Shown: one piece after another, positions 53,012-62,347 of the stretch
Position numbering within the stretch: position 1 is the first letter of the stretch
Layout: each line of letters starts with the position of its first letter
Notes under the pieces: model-generated
Database searches by the model: none
The model's input: the letters and a program-made list of their open reading frames with translations, nothing else
Told to the model about the DNA's origin: nothing
Made by a program: the position numbers and the translations under genes
Assembly: GCF_030540835.1 (NCBI RefSeq)
Contig: NZ_JAUOEK010000184.1
Coordinates: 248,001-312,000, forward strand
Source: Flavivirga aquimarina
GTDB lineage: Bacteria > Bacteroidota > Bacteroidia > Flavobacteriales > Flavobacteriaceae
Direction of reading: 5' to 3'
DNA length: 64,000 nucleotides

Positions 53012-54475
53012 ATGAAATTAAGAATATTAACAATATATAACTTACTCATATTCGCTTTATTGAGTATTAGTATTGCATCATGCGATGATATTTTAGAAGA
53101 AGATCCAAAAACATTTATATCTCCAGATAATTTCTTTAATACAGTAGATGACTACGAAGCAGCCATAAAAGGTGTTTACGGTATTACCCACAACCTTTTT
53201 GGTGGCAGACAAACAGAACTAAAAGAATTGTTTGCCGATTTTTATGACCAACCAGAATCTGCCGAACAAGGAACTGATATGTGGAGAAATAATCCTGGAA
53301 ACAACTTTTGGGCAATAAGACAAGGTTGGTCTGTACCATACCAAGTTATTAGTAATGCTAACCAAATATTAGCTTCTTTAGAAGGTAATACGACTATTAG
53401 CGTCGCTAACAAAAACAGTATTGAAGCCGAAACCAAATTTTTAAGGGCTTATGCATATTTTCAGTTGGTACAATTATATGGAGACGCTCCTTTGCGTACA
53501 ACTCCAGTAGGAAGTGTTAATGACGTTCAAATCGATAGAACATCTCAATCTGAGATTTATGATTTAATCCTACAGGATCTTATTGATGCTGAATCTGGAC
53601 TACCTAATACTTCTGAACAAGAAGGTAGAGTTAATACCTATGTGGCAAAAGCTTTGTTAGCAAGGGTATATTTAACTACCGCAGGTAATCCTATGGGTAT
53701 CACTCAAAATTATCAATTAGCATTAAATAAGGCCAATGAAGTTATAAATGGTCCATATAGTTTACTAGATAATTTTGCCGATGTATTTAAAAATACATCT
53801 TATACTTCAGAATCTATTTGGGAGATTTTATATTTAGATGGTGTAACAAGCAATGGAAAGCATAATCAAACTGCCCCTACAGGAAACCAAACAGCTTTAT
53901 TGTTACCGACTACAGATTTCATTAATAGCTTTCCTAATGGTGATAGCAGAAGTTCATGGGGTATTCAAGACGGCTTTACTACTAGCGGAGGAAGCGTGTT
54001 TATTTCAAGAACTTATTTTAATAAATTTATTGACGAGAGCAAACTTGAGCAAGAATTACCACCTGCTGCAACGCAAACAGATTACTCATTTCCTATAATA
54101 AGACTTGCTGAAATGTACCTTATCGCTGCCGAAGCAGAAAATGAAATCAATGGCCCTGATAATGCTTACCCATATATAAATGAAATTAGGTCGAGAGCAA
54201 GAAATGATGAAAATGATCTCACTCATGTTCCGGACTTATCTGGTTTAACCCAAGAAGAATTTCGAACTGCAGTTCTTAATGAAAGAAAGTGGGAACTTTA
54301 TACAGAAGAGCATGCTTGGTTCGACTTAAAAAGAACAAACACCTTTAATTCAGTACAAGATGCCAGAGGAGTTGAGTTAAACGTTCCTATAGGATCATAC
54401 AACACAACTTGGATTTTACCTGATTTTGAAATATTGAACAATAACATTCCAGATAATCCGCCTTACGGTGGGTAA
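53012..54475 (+). CDS. SusD/RagB-family glycan-binding lipoprotein
   Basis: A 487-residue lipoprotein (lipobox SIASC at about residue 24). The TPR-like fold of SusD is visible: an N-terminal DDYEAAIKGVYGI, AETKFLRAYAYFQLVQLYGDAPL near 145, and the C-terminal FPIIRLAEMYLIAAEAENEI..AYPYINEIRSRA and LNERKWELYTEEHAWFDLKR. It caps the SusC barrel and binds oligosaccharide at the surface. It follows susC by 18 bp. The glycan cannot be read from the sequence. Confidence 0.94.
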   Translation: MKLRILTIYNLLIFALLSISIASCDDILEEDPKTFISPDNFFNTVDDYEAAIKGVYGITHNLFGGRQTELKELFADFYDQPESAEQGTDMWRNNPGNNFWAIRQGWSVPYQVISNANQILASLEGNTTISVANKNSIEAETKFLRAYAYFQLVQLYGDAPLRTTPVGSVNDVQIDRTSQSEIYDLILQDLIDAESGLPNTSEQEGRVNTYVAKALLARVYLTTAGNPMGITQNYQLALNKANEVINGPYSLLDNFADVFKNTSYTSESIWEILYLDGVTSNGKHNQTAPTGNQTALLLPTTDFINSFPNGDSRSSWGIQDGFTTSGGSVFISRTYFNKFIDESKLEQELPPAATQTDYSFPIIRLAEMYLIAAEAENEINGPDNAYPYINEIRSRARNDENDLTHVPDLSGLTQEEFRTAVLNERKWELYTEEHAWFDLKRTNTFNSVQDARGVELNVPIGSYNTTWILPDFEILNNNIPDNPPYGG

Positions 54476-54636
54476 GGCTATTTTTATTTAAGTTTAGTTT
54501 TTTAAGGATGGGGAATCAATTATAATATTAATTCCTCATTCTTAAATATTATAACAAAAACTGTTAATGACGTTTCAAACTAAATCTACATATAATATTT
54601 TTTTTCACATTTATATTTTTCCTAATCTTCAATAAA

Positions 54637-57003
54637 ATGAAACTATTAAATAAGTTAATATTATTGCTTTTAATGTCTTCATCAGCTTTTTTAAGTTGTA
54701 ACAATAAGGAATATCTGTTATATGTTGACTCTACTACAGACAAGCCAAATAAAAATATTTATAAAAAAATAGAGGATGCGATCTTGAAAGTGGCGGAAAT
54801 TCGAAAAAAAGACGAACATTCCAAAATCATTATTAACTTATTAGAAGGAGAGCACAGACTGGAGTCACCAATTGTGATTTCTGCAGATATGAGTAACATT
54901 GAAATTGTAGGAGAACATTCTAATAACGTAGTTATAAAAGGCTCTAAACAGTTAAATCTTAATTGGAAAAAATATGATGATCATATTTGGGTCTCTAAAG
55001 TATCAGAAAACATTTCTTTTGATCAATTATTTATAAACAACAAAAAGCAAATTCTTGCCAGATATCCAAATTATGATGAAACAGCTGGTCATTGGCAAGG
55101 CCATGCAGCCGATGCTATTTCAGTTGAACGGGTAAAATCTTGGTCGCAACCTAATGGAGCCATACTACATGTTATGCACGCAGGAGAATGGGGTGGGTTT
55201 CATTACACTATATCCGGAATGCATGACAACGGAGAACCTATTTTGTCAGGGGGGCATCAAAACAACAGGCCATCAGCAGGCATACACGAGAAATATAGAA
55301 TGGTTGAAAATGTATTTGAGGAACTAGATAGCCCAGGCGAATGGTATTTTGATAAAAATTCTAAAAACCTGTATTACTGGCCAGAAAACAATTTAGACAT
55401 TCAAACGGCTACTGTTGAAGGAGTACACCTAAAACATTTAGTAGAAATAACAGGAACTAAAAAATCACCAGCTAAAGATATTATAATAAAGGGAATTAAA
55501 TTCGAACATACCCAAAGAACCATTATGGAAGCCTACGAACCCTTACTTAGAAGTGATTGGATGATTTATAGGGGTGGGGCATTGTTTATAGAAGGAACTG
55601 AGAATGTAACTATTGCTGATTGTGAGTTTACAAACTTGGGAGGTAATGTAATCTTTGTAAGTAACTATAACAGAAAAACGGTCATTAAAGGGAATCATAT
55701 ACACAACTGTGGTGCCTCAGCTATAAGCTTTGTTGGTAGTCCCAGTGCTGTTCGATCGCCTTCATTTCAGTATAATGAGTTTGTCTCATTAGAAAAAATG
55801 GATACTATTAAAGGTCCCGCAAACAATATGTATCCTAAAGCATGTATTGCCGACAATAACTTGATTCACAGGATTGGCAGACTAGAAAAGCAAACAGCCG
55901 GTATAGAAATTTCTATGGCTATGGATATTACTGTAAGCAATAACAGCATCTATGATGTTCCCAGAGCCGGTATAAATATAAGTGAAGGTACATGGGGCGG
56001 ACATATTATAGAGTACAACGATGTATTCAACACTGTATTGGAATCTGGAGATCATGGATCGTTCAATTCGTGGGGAAGAGATCGTTTTTGGCACCCTAAT
56101 CGAGAAGTAATGGATAGTATGACTACTAAAAGCCCTAAAATATCTTTATGGGATGCCATACATACCACAATTATAAGAAACAATCGTTTTAGATGCGATC
56201 ATGGTTGGGATATTGATTTAGATGACGGATCTACTAATTATAAAATATATAACAACGTTTGCCTTAATGGAGGTATTAAATTAAGAGAAGGGTTTTACAG
56301 AACTGTAGAAAACAATATTATGATCAACAACGGCTTTCATCCACATGTATGGTTTAAAAACAGTGAGGATATATTTCGTAGAAATATTGTATTGACAGAT
56401 CATAAAGATATAAGGCTCCAAAGTTGGGGAAAAGAGGTAGATTACAATCTATTCCCAAATCAAGAAGCTTTGTTAAAAGCCCAAAAAAACAGCACAGATA
56501 TGCATAGTGTTTTTGGAAACCCAAAATTCGTAAATTCAGGTAAAGGGAACTATACTGTAATGGAAGATTCGCCTGCACTAAAAATCGATTTCAAAAATTT
56601 TCGAATGGATGGTTTTGGGGTAAAAAAACCTGCTTTAAAAGAAATTGCAAAAACGCCTGAATTTCCAGTTATCTGGTCGCTTACCGACAATAAAACCTCG
56701 AAATCGATCAATATCAATTGGCTCGGTGCTAAACTAAAAAATATTGAAACTCTTGCTGAAAGATCAGCTTCTGGGCTAAATAAAACTGCAGGTGTTCTTA
56801 TTTTAAATATTGAATCGAAAAGTGTACTATCTAACTCTGATTTACAGATTGGTGATGTTATTATCGGCGGAGAACTAACCGAAATAAATGAAATAAAAGA
56901 CTTAATGAAAGTATATCAAGAACATAACTGGAAAGGGATCCTAAAGTTAAAAGTTTTTAGAAACCAGAAAGCTACTGATATGACAGTAAAAACGAAAAAA
57001 TAG
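54637..57003 (+). CDS. beta-helix lipoprotein with C-terminal PDZ domain, possible GH141-type enzyme
   Basis: A 788-residue lipoprotein (lipobox AFLSC). The N-terminal segment (KKIEDAILKVAEIRKKDEHSKIIINLLEGEHRLESPIVIS) and the helix blocks GALFIEGTENVTIADCEFTNLGGNVIFVSNYNRKTVI, ASAISFVGSPSAVRSP and CDHGWDIDLDDGSTNYKIYNN resemble the right-handed beta-helix enzymes I recall as GH141 (fucosidase or xylanase). Residues about 700-785 look like a PDZ domain (VLILNIESKSVLSNSDLQIGDVIIGG). Within the sus operon it is the only degradative candidate. The family call is from memory and should be taken as probable at best. Confidence 0.6.
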   Translation: MKLLNKLILLLLMSSSAFLSCNNKEYLLYVDSTTDKPNKNIYKKIEDAILKVAEIRKKDEHSKIIINLLEGEHRLESPIVISADMSNIEIVGEHSNNVVIKGSKQLNLNWKKYDDHIWVSKVSENISFDQLFINNKKQILARYPNYDETAGHWQGHAADAISVERVKSWSQPNGAILHVMHAGEWGGFHYTISGMHDNGEPILSGGHQNNRPSAGIHEKYRMVENVFEELDSPGEWYFDKNSKNLYYWPENNLDIQTATVEGVHLKHLVEITGTKKSPAKDIIIKGIKFEHTQRTIMEAYEPLLRSDWMIYRGGALFIEGTENVTIADCEFTNLGGNVIFVSNYNRKTVIKGNHIHNCGASAISFVGSPSAVRSPSFQYNEFVSLEKMDTIKGPANNMYPKACIADNNLIHRIGRLEKQTAGIEISMAMDITVSNNSIYDVPRAGINISEGTWGGHIIEYNDVFNTVLESGDHGSFNSWGRDRFWHPNREVMDSMTTKSPKISLWDAIHTTIIRNNRFRCDHGWDIDLDDGSTNYKIYNNVCLNGGIKLREGFYRTVENNIMINNGFHPHVWFKNSEDIFRRNIVLTDHKDIRLQSWGKEVDYNLFPNQEALLKAQKNSTDMHSVFGNPKFVNSGKGNYTVMEDSPALKIDFKNFRMDGFGVKKPALKEIAKTPEFPVIWSLTDNKTSKSININWLGAKLKNIETLAERSASGLNKTAGVLILNIESKSVLSNSDLQIGDVIIGGELTEINEIKDLMKVYQEHNWKGILKLKVFRNQKATDMTVKTKK

Positions 57004-57036
57004 TATTAATTTCTTAAAGATGGTCTAACTTACTTA

Positions 57037-58302
57037 CTATACCAAAAACTGAAACAAATCCGGTTTATCATTTAAGTAATCGCCATAAAAATTATGACGT
57101 TTCATTTTGGATATTAACGGCTCCAAATCGGTAGCAGATTTTAATTGAATACCAACAACCGCAGAACCATTTTCACGGTTTGTTTTTTTAGCATATTGAA
57201 AATACGTGATATCATCATGTTCTCCTAAAATATCGACAACAAACTCTTTTAACGCCCCTGCACGTTGAGGGAACTTAACAATAAAATAATGCTTTAAATT
57301 GGCATGCAATAATGCGCGTTCTTTAATCTCGGAAGTCCTTGTAATATCATTGTTACTACCACTAAGAACACATACAACATTTTTACCTTTTATATCTTCT
57401 GCATAAAAGTCTAAAGCAGAAATGCTTAGTGCTCCAGCTGGTTCTACTACTATAGCATCCTTGTTATAAAGTTCTAAAATAGTCTCGCATACTTTCCCTT
57501 CGGGTACCGTTATCATATCATATAAGTGCTCTTTACAAATTGAAAACGTTAAATCTCCCACACGCTTTACTGCGGCACCATCAATAAATTTTTCGATGCT
57601 TTCTAATGTCGTGTTTTTATTATTTTTAATAGAAACAGACATAGAAGGTGCTCCTTCAGGTTCTACTCCAATAATTTTCGTGTTAGGCGATAATTGTTTA
57701 AAAACTGTAGACAGCCCTGCTGCCAATCCACCACCTCCAACTGCTATAAAAACATAATCTATAGGTTTTGTAGATTGCTCCAAAATTTCTAAGCCAATAG
57801 TGGCTTGTCCTTCTATAACTTTTTCATCATTAAAAGGATGAACAAATGTTTTGTGTAACTGCTCACATTCTAATATCGCTGCCTGATAAGCATCATCAAA
57901 CGTATCTCCAATAAGTTTAATATCGATAAAATCACCACCAAACATTTTAACCTGCTCTACTTTTTGATTTGGTGTTGGAGCTGGCATATAAATAGTGCCT
58001 TCAATCTCTAATAATTTGCACGATAATGCCACGCCTTGTGCATGATTTCCAGCACTGGCACAAACCACGCCCTTTTCAGATTGATCAGAAGTTAGCGAAC
58101 TTATTTTATTGTAAGCACCTCTAATTTTATAAGAGCGTACTTGCTGAAGGTCTTCGCGCTTTAAAAGAACGTTAGCACTATATTGATTTGAATATCTTAA
58201 GCTAGGGCTTAAAGGCGTAACTGCCGATACTTTTTTAATTGTATCGGCAGCTACTTTAATATTATCAATACTAGGAAAATATGTGTTGTTTTCCTTACTC
58301 AT
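57037..58302 (-). CDS. ilvA: threonine dehydratase (biosynthetic)
   Basis: PLP enzyme that makes 2-oxobutyrate for isoleucine. The Schiff-base lysine is K59 in VRSYKIRGAY; AVGGGGLAAGLS binds the phosphate. A single ACT-like regulatory domain (LKHYFIVKFPQRAGALKEFVVDILG, from about residue 335) replaces the two of the E. coli enzyme. Length is 421 residues. It is the last gene of the ilvDBNCA operon and converges with the beta-helix gene across only 33 bp. Confidence 0.93.
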   Translation of the reverse strand: MSKENNTYFPSIDNIKVAADTIKKVSAVTPLSPSLRYSNQYSANVLLKREDLQQVRSYKIRGAYNKISSLTSDQSEKGVVCASAGNHAQGVALSCKLLEIEGTIYMPAPTPNQKVEQVKMFGGDFIDIKLIGDTFDDAYQAAILECEQLHKTFVHPFNDEKVIEGQATIGLEILEQSTKPIDYVFIAVGGGGLAAGLSTVFKQLSPNTKIIGVEPEGAPSMSVSIKNNKNTTLESIEKFIDGAAVKRVGDLTFSICKEHLYDMITVPEGKVCETILELYNKDAIVVEPAGALSISALDFYAEDIKGKNVVCVLSGSNNDITRTSEIKERALLHANLKHYFIVKFPQRAGALKEFVVDILGEHDDITYFQYAKKTNRENGSAVVGIQLKSATDLEPLISKMKRHNFYGDYLNDKPDLFQFLV

Positions 58303-58392
58303 AAATATTTTATTTTAATTTCCCTTTTTTCTATGGGAATAGTAATTTCAAAAGAAACCTTTAAGACAAAATCTTTAGGACATTCTTTTAAA

Positions 58393-59868
58393 TTATACGA
58401 TAGGCTTCATAGCCGTCATAGAGGCTCTTAAGAAAGTACCAACCTTTTCAACAGGGTGATTTCTTAGTGCAGCATTTATTTCAATTAACTTTGCGTTATC
58501 AACACCTTTCCCATTATCTGTAGCATAAGCTTTTCCTATAACATCGATATCGATAGTTTTCATAAAATCTCCTAAAAGTGGCTTACATGCATGATCGAAT
58601 AAATAACATCCATACTCTGCAGTATCAGAAATAACACGATTCATTTCAAATAATTTCTTTCTTGCAATAGTGTTTGCAATAAGTGGTGTTTCATGTAATG
58701 ACTCATAATATGCAGAAGCATCAATAATTCCAGAATCTGTCATAGCTTCAAAAGCTAATTCAACTCCAGCACGAACAAAAGCAACCATTAATACACCATG
58801 ATCGTAATATTCTTGCTCTGAGATTTCAACATCTCCTGCTGGTGTTTTTTCAAAAGCTGTTTCTCCTGTTGCTGCTCTCCAACCTAATAGGTCTTTATCA
58901 TCGTTAGCCCAATCGGCCATCATACCACCAGAGAAGTTTCCAACCATAATATCATCCATATGTTTTTGGAATAATGGACGCATGATATCTTTTAATTCTT
59001 CAGATAATTCGAATGCTTTAATTTTTGCTGGGTTAGACAAACGATCCATCATGTTTGTAACGCCACCATATTTAAGACCTTCTGTGATTGTTTCCCAACC
59101 GTATTGAATTAATTTAGAAGCATATCCAGCATCAATACCTTTTTCAACCATTTTATCGAAACAAAGGATAGATCCTGTTTGAAGTAAACCACATAAAATA
59201 GTTTGCTCTCCCATTAAATCAGACTTAACCTCAGCAATAAAAGACGATGCTAAAACTCCTGCTCTATCGCCACCTGTTGCTGCTGCATAAGCTTTGGCTT
59301 GTGCCCAACCTTTTCCTTCTGGATCATTTTCTTCGTGTACTGCAATTAATGTTGGTACACCAAAACCTCTTTTATACTCTTCTCTTACTTCTGTTCCCGG
59401 GCATTTTGGTGCTACCATAATAACCGTAAGATCTTTACGGATTTGCATCCCTTCTTCAACAATATTAAAACCATGAGAATAAGATAACGTTGCTCCTTGT
59501 TTCATTAAAGGCATTACAGAGTTTACAACATTTGTATGCTGCTTATCTGGTGTTAAGTTTAACACTAAATCTGCAGATGGGATTAATTCTTGGTAAGTAC
59601 CAACATTAAATCCATTATCTGAAGCATTAACAAAAGAGGCACGTTTTTCTGCAATAGCTGCATCACGTAAAGCATAAGAAATATCTAAACCAGAATCTCT
59701 CATGTTTAAACCTTGATTAAGCCCTTGAGCTCCACACCCTACGATGACTATCTTTTTACCTTTTAAAGCGTTTACTCCATCTGAAAACTCTGAAGCATCC
59801 ATAAATCTACACTTAGATAATTGATCTAGTTTATCTCTTAATGAAAGTGTGTTAAAATAATTTCCCAT
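58393..59868 (-). CDS. ilvC: ketol-acid reductoisomerase, class II (long form)
   Basis: Isomerises and reduces acetolactate or acetohydroxybutyrate with NADPH and Mg2+. The NADPH-binding [29 protein letters not shown] is at residues about 40-70. YSHGFNI and [16 protein letters not shown] follow. Length is 491 residues, with the duplicated C-terminal knotted domain of the plant/E. coli-type class II enzyme (the class I form is about 330). It is cotranscribed with ilvN, 20 bp upstream. Confidence 0.95.
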   Translation of the reverse strand: MGNYFNTLSLRDKLDQLSKCRFMDASEFSDGVNALKGKKIVIVGCGAQGLNQGLNMRDSGLDISYALRDAAIAEKRASFVNASDNGFNVGTYQELIPSADLVLNLTPDKQHTNVVNSVMPLMKQGATLSYSHGFNIVEEGMQIRKDLTVIMVAPKCPGTEVREEYKRGFGVPTLIAVHEENDPEGKGWAQAKAYAAATGGDRAGVLASSFIAEVKSDLMGEQTILCGLLQTGSILCFDKMVEKGIDAGYASKLIQYGWETITEGLKYGGVTNMMDRLSNPAKIKAFELSEELKDIMRPLFQKHMDDIMVGNFSGGMMADWANDDKDLLGWRAATGETAFEKTPAGDVEISEQEYYDHGVLMVAFVRAGVELAFEAMTDSGIIDASAYYESLHETPLIANTIARKKLFEMNRVISDTAEYGCYLFDHACKPLLGDFMKTIDIDVIGKAYATDNGKGVDNAKLIEINAALRNHPVEKVGTFLRASMTAMKPIV

Positions 59869-59888
59869 TTTTATTTTATTATTGTTAT

Positions 59889-60422
59889 TTATTGGTTATT
59901 GAATGCTAAAAGCATTTCTGTTATTTTCATTTCTTCTTTAGTGACTGCTATACGTCCGGAGCGTACAAACTGCATGATTCCGAAAACGTTTAAATCTCTA
60001 CGTAACGATTCTATTTCATTTCGTCTTCCGGATTTTTCCAACACAAAAAACTCTTTATTTACTGTTACAATTCTTGCGTTGCTCTCTTTTATTATATTCT
60101 GAATTTGAGGTTCTTCAAACAATAAATCAGATTTTATTTTAAACATCCCAGATTCCTGATAAATAGTTTCTTCCTCGGTATGATAATAGGCACGAATTAC
60201 CTCTACTTGTTTTTCAAATTGCCCTATTATTTTTTTAGCTTGAACTTCTGTGATATTAACAACAATGACAAACCTGTTTACACCTTCAATTTCAGACTGT
60301 GAAGTTGTTAAACTTTCTATATTAATATGTCTGCGTTGAAAAATTGCTGATATCCGATTTAATAAACCAATATTGTTTTCGGTATAAATGGATATAGTGA
60401 ATGTTTTTATTTCTTTGTTCAT
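59889..60422 (-). CDS. ilvN: acetolactate synthase regulatory subunit
   Basis: A 177-residue small subunit. The N-terminal ACT domain ([37 protein letters not shown]) binds valine. The C-terminal domain (about 80-177) contains [37 protein letters not shown]. It activates IlvB and confers feedback inhibition. Between it and ilvB are 126 bp without a gene. Confidence 0.93.
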   Translation of the reverse strand: MNKEIKTFTISIYTENNIGLLNRISAIFQRRHINIESLTTSQSEIEGVNRFVIVVNITEVQAKKIIGQFEKQVEVIRAYYHTEEETIYQESGMFKIKSDLLFEEPQIQNIIKESNARIVTVNKEFFVLEKSGRRNEIESLRRDLNVFGIMQFVRSGRIAVTKEEMKITEMLLAFNNQ

Positions 60423-60548
60423 TTTTAAAAAAGATATTTGACAAAAGAGGAAAGAGAAAAAGCTTTAATATTGCTTTTACCAAAAACCATGTCTTGTAAC
60501 TTATTCATCTTGATTCTTTGTTCTCTATTCTTTGTTCTACTTTACTTA

Positions 60549-62291
60549 CTAACTTAAACGGATATCTGAAACAGATGCTCCTGCAGGTATCATAGGAAAA
60601 ACATTATCTTCCTTCTCAACACAAACCTCTAAAAAATAAGAGTCTTTTGATGCAATCATCTCTTTAACAGCATCAGCTAATTCTTCTCTTTTAGTCACCT
60701 TTTTAGCTTCAATATAATACCCTTTTGCAATGGTTACAAAATCAGGGTTAGTCATTTCGGTAGACGCATAGCGCTTATCAAAAAATAACTGTTGCCATTG
60801 GCGTACCATTCCTAAAAACTCGTTGTTTAATACCACTATTTTAACAGGTACTTTTTGTTGAAAAATGGTTCCTAACTCCTGAATATTCATTTGATACCCA
60901 CCATCACCAATTATGGCAACTACTTCTCTTTCTGGAGCAGCCATTTTAGCGCCAATAGCAGCTGGCAATGCAAACCCCATAGTACCTAATCCTCCAGATG
61001 TAATATTACTTTTTGTTTTATTAAACTCTGAGTATCGACAAGCAATCATTTGATGTTGCCCCACATCTGATACGATAGCAGCATTACCCTTAGTTTCAAT
61101 ATTTATTTGCTTTAATACTTCTCCCATCGTTAAACCTTCTTTGGTTGGAGAAATATCATTTTTTATAACTTTTTCAAATTCTATTGCATATAAATCTTTA
61201 AACTCTTGAAGCCAAGATTCATGTGAATTCTTATTTAATAATGGCAATAATGCAGCCAAGCTTTCTTTAGAATTTCCTAAAACGGCTATATCTGCATATA
61301 CGTTTTTGTTAATTTCTGCTGGATCAATTTCAAAATGAATCACTTTCGCCTGTTTTGCGTATGTATCTAAACTTCCAGTTACACGATCATCAAAACGCAT
61401 CCCGATAGCTATAAGCAGATCGCATTCGTTGGTTAATTTATTAGGTGCATAATTACCATGCATTCCTACCATACCTATATTTAATGGATGGGACGTCGGA
61501 ATTGCAGAAGCTCCTAAAATAGTCCATGCAGCAGGAATACCAGCCTTTTCAATAACGGCTTTTAATTCTTCTTCTGCTTTTCCTAAAATAACACCTTGTC
61601 CCCAAACAATCATTGGTTTTTTAGCAGTATTTATTAGTTCGGCTGCAGCTTTAACCGTATCTGTATTTATTTTTGGTACTGGAATATAACTTCTTACACC
61701 TGTACATTTTTCATATTTAAAATCAAGTTCTCCAAACTGAGCATCTTTGGTTATATCAATTAATACAGGCCCAGGTCTGCCACTTTTAGCTATATAAAAC
61801 GCTTTGGCTAAAACTTCTGGAATTTCTGAAGCCTTAGTCACTTGATGGTTCCATTTAGTAACTGGTGTAGAAATACCAACGATATCGGTTTCCTGAAATG
61901 CATCACTTCCTAATAACGGAGAAAATACTTGTCCTGTAATACACACCAATGGTGTAGAATCTATTTGAGCATCGGCTATTCCTGTAATTAAGTTTGTTGC
62001 TCCCGGTCCTGAAGTTGCCATAGCAACGCCCACTCTACCAGAAATCCTTGCAAATCCTTGAGCGGCATGTGCTGCTCCTTGTTCGTGGCGTGTTAATACA
62101 TGATGTATCTGATCTCTGTATTTATATAACTCATCATAAACCGGCATAATAGCTCCTCCTGGATATCCATAAAGAATATCTACACCTTCAGCTATTAAAC
62201 ATCTTATGATGGCTTCACTACCACATATACGCTCTGTTTTCTGAGTTATTCCTTGTTCTTTTTTTATTGTTTCTGTATTATTCATACTCAT
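60549..62291 (-). CDS. ilvB: acetolactate synthase catalytic subunit
   Basis: TPP-dependent carboligase, 580 residues. The N-terminal PYR domain has GVDILYGYPGGAIMPVYDELY and the catalytic glutamate in LTRHEQGAAHAAQGFAR. A central domain follows, and the C-terminal PP domain has the TPP/Mg motif IGDGGYQMNIQEL. The quinone/FAD region RFDDRVTG is typical of acetolactate synthase rather than other TPP enzymes. ATG codons at 62291 and two codons later are both possible starts. A palindrome sits in the gap to ilvD. Confidence 0.95.
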   Translation of the reverse strand: MSMNNTETIKKEQGITQKTERICGSEAIIRCLIAEGVDILYGYPGGAIMPVYDELYKYRDQIHHVLTRHEQGAAHAAQGFARISGRVGVAMATSGPGATNLITGIADAQIDSTPLVCITGQVFSPLLGSDAFQETDIVGISTPVTKWNHQVTKASEIPEVLAKAFYIAKSGRPGPVLIDITKDAQFGELDFKYEKCTGVRSYIPVPKINTDTVKAAAELINTAKKPMIVWGQGVILGKAEEELKAVIEKAGIPAAWTILGASAIPTSHPLNIGMVGMHGNYAPNKLTNECDLLIAIGMRFDDRVTGSLDTYAKQAKVIHFEIDPAEINKNVYADIAVLGNSKESLAALLPLLNKNSHESWLQEFKDLYAIEFEKVIKNDISPTKEGLTMGEVLKQINIETKGNAAIVSDVGQHQMIACRYSEFNKTKSNITSGGLGTMGFALPAAIGAKMAAPEREVVAIIGDGGYQMNIQELGTIFQQKVPVKIVVLNNEFLGMVRQWQQLFFDKRYASTEMTNPDFVTIAKGYYIEAKKVTKREELADAVKEMIASKDSYFLEVCVEKEDNVFPMIPAGASVSDIRLS

Positions 62292-62300
62292 TATATTGAG

Positions 62301-62333
62301 ATTTCTGTATGGTCACAACGGCCATGCAGAAAT
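62301..62333. repeat. ATTTCTG palindrome between ilvB and ilvD
   Basis: ATTTCTGTATGG and CCATGCAGAAAT pair with one mismatch around a 9-base loop. It belongs to the same TTTCTGC-type group as the element at 8544-8561. Confidence 0.55.
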
Positions 62334-62347
62334 GAAAATTGTTTATC

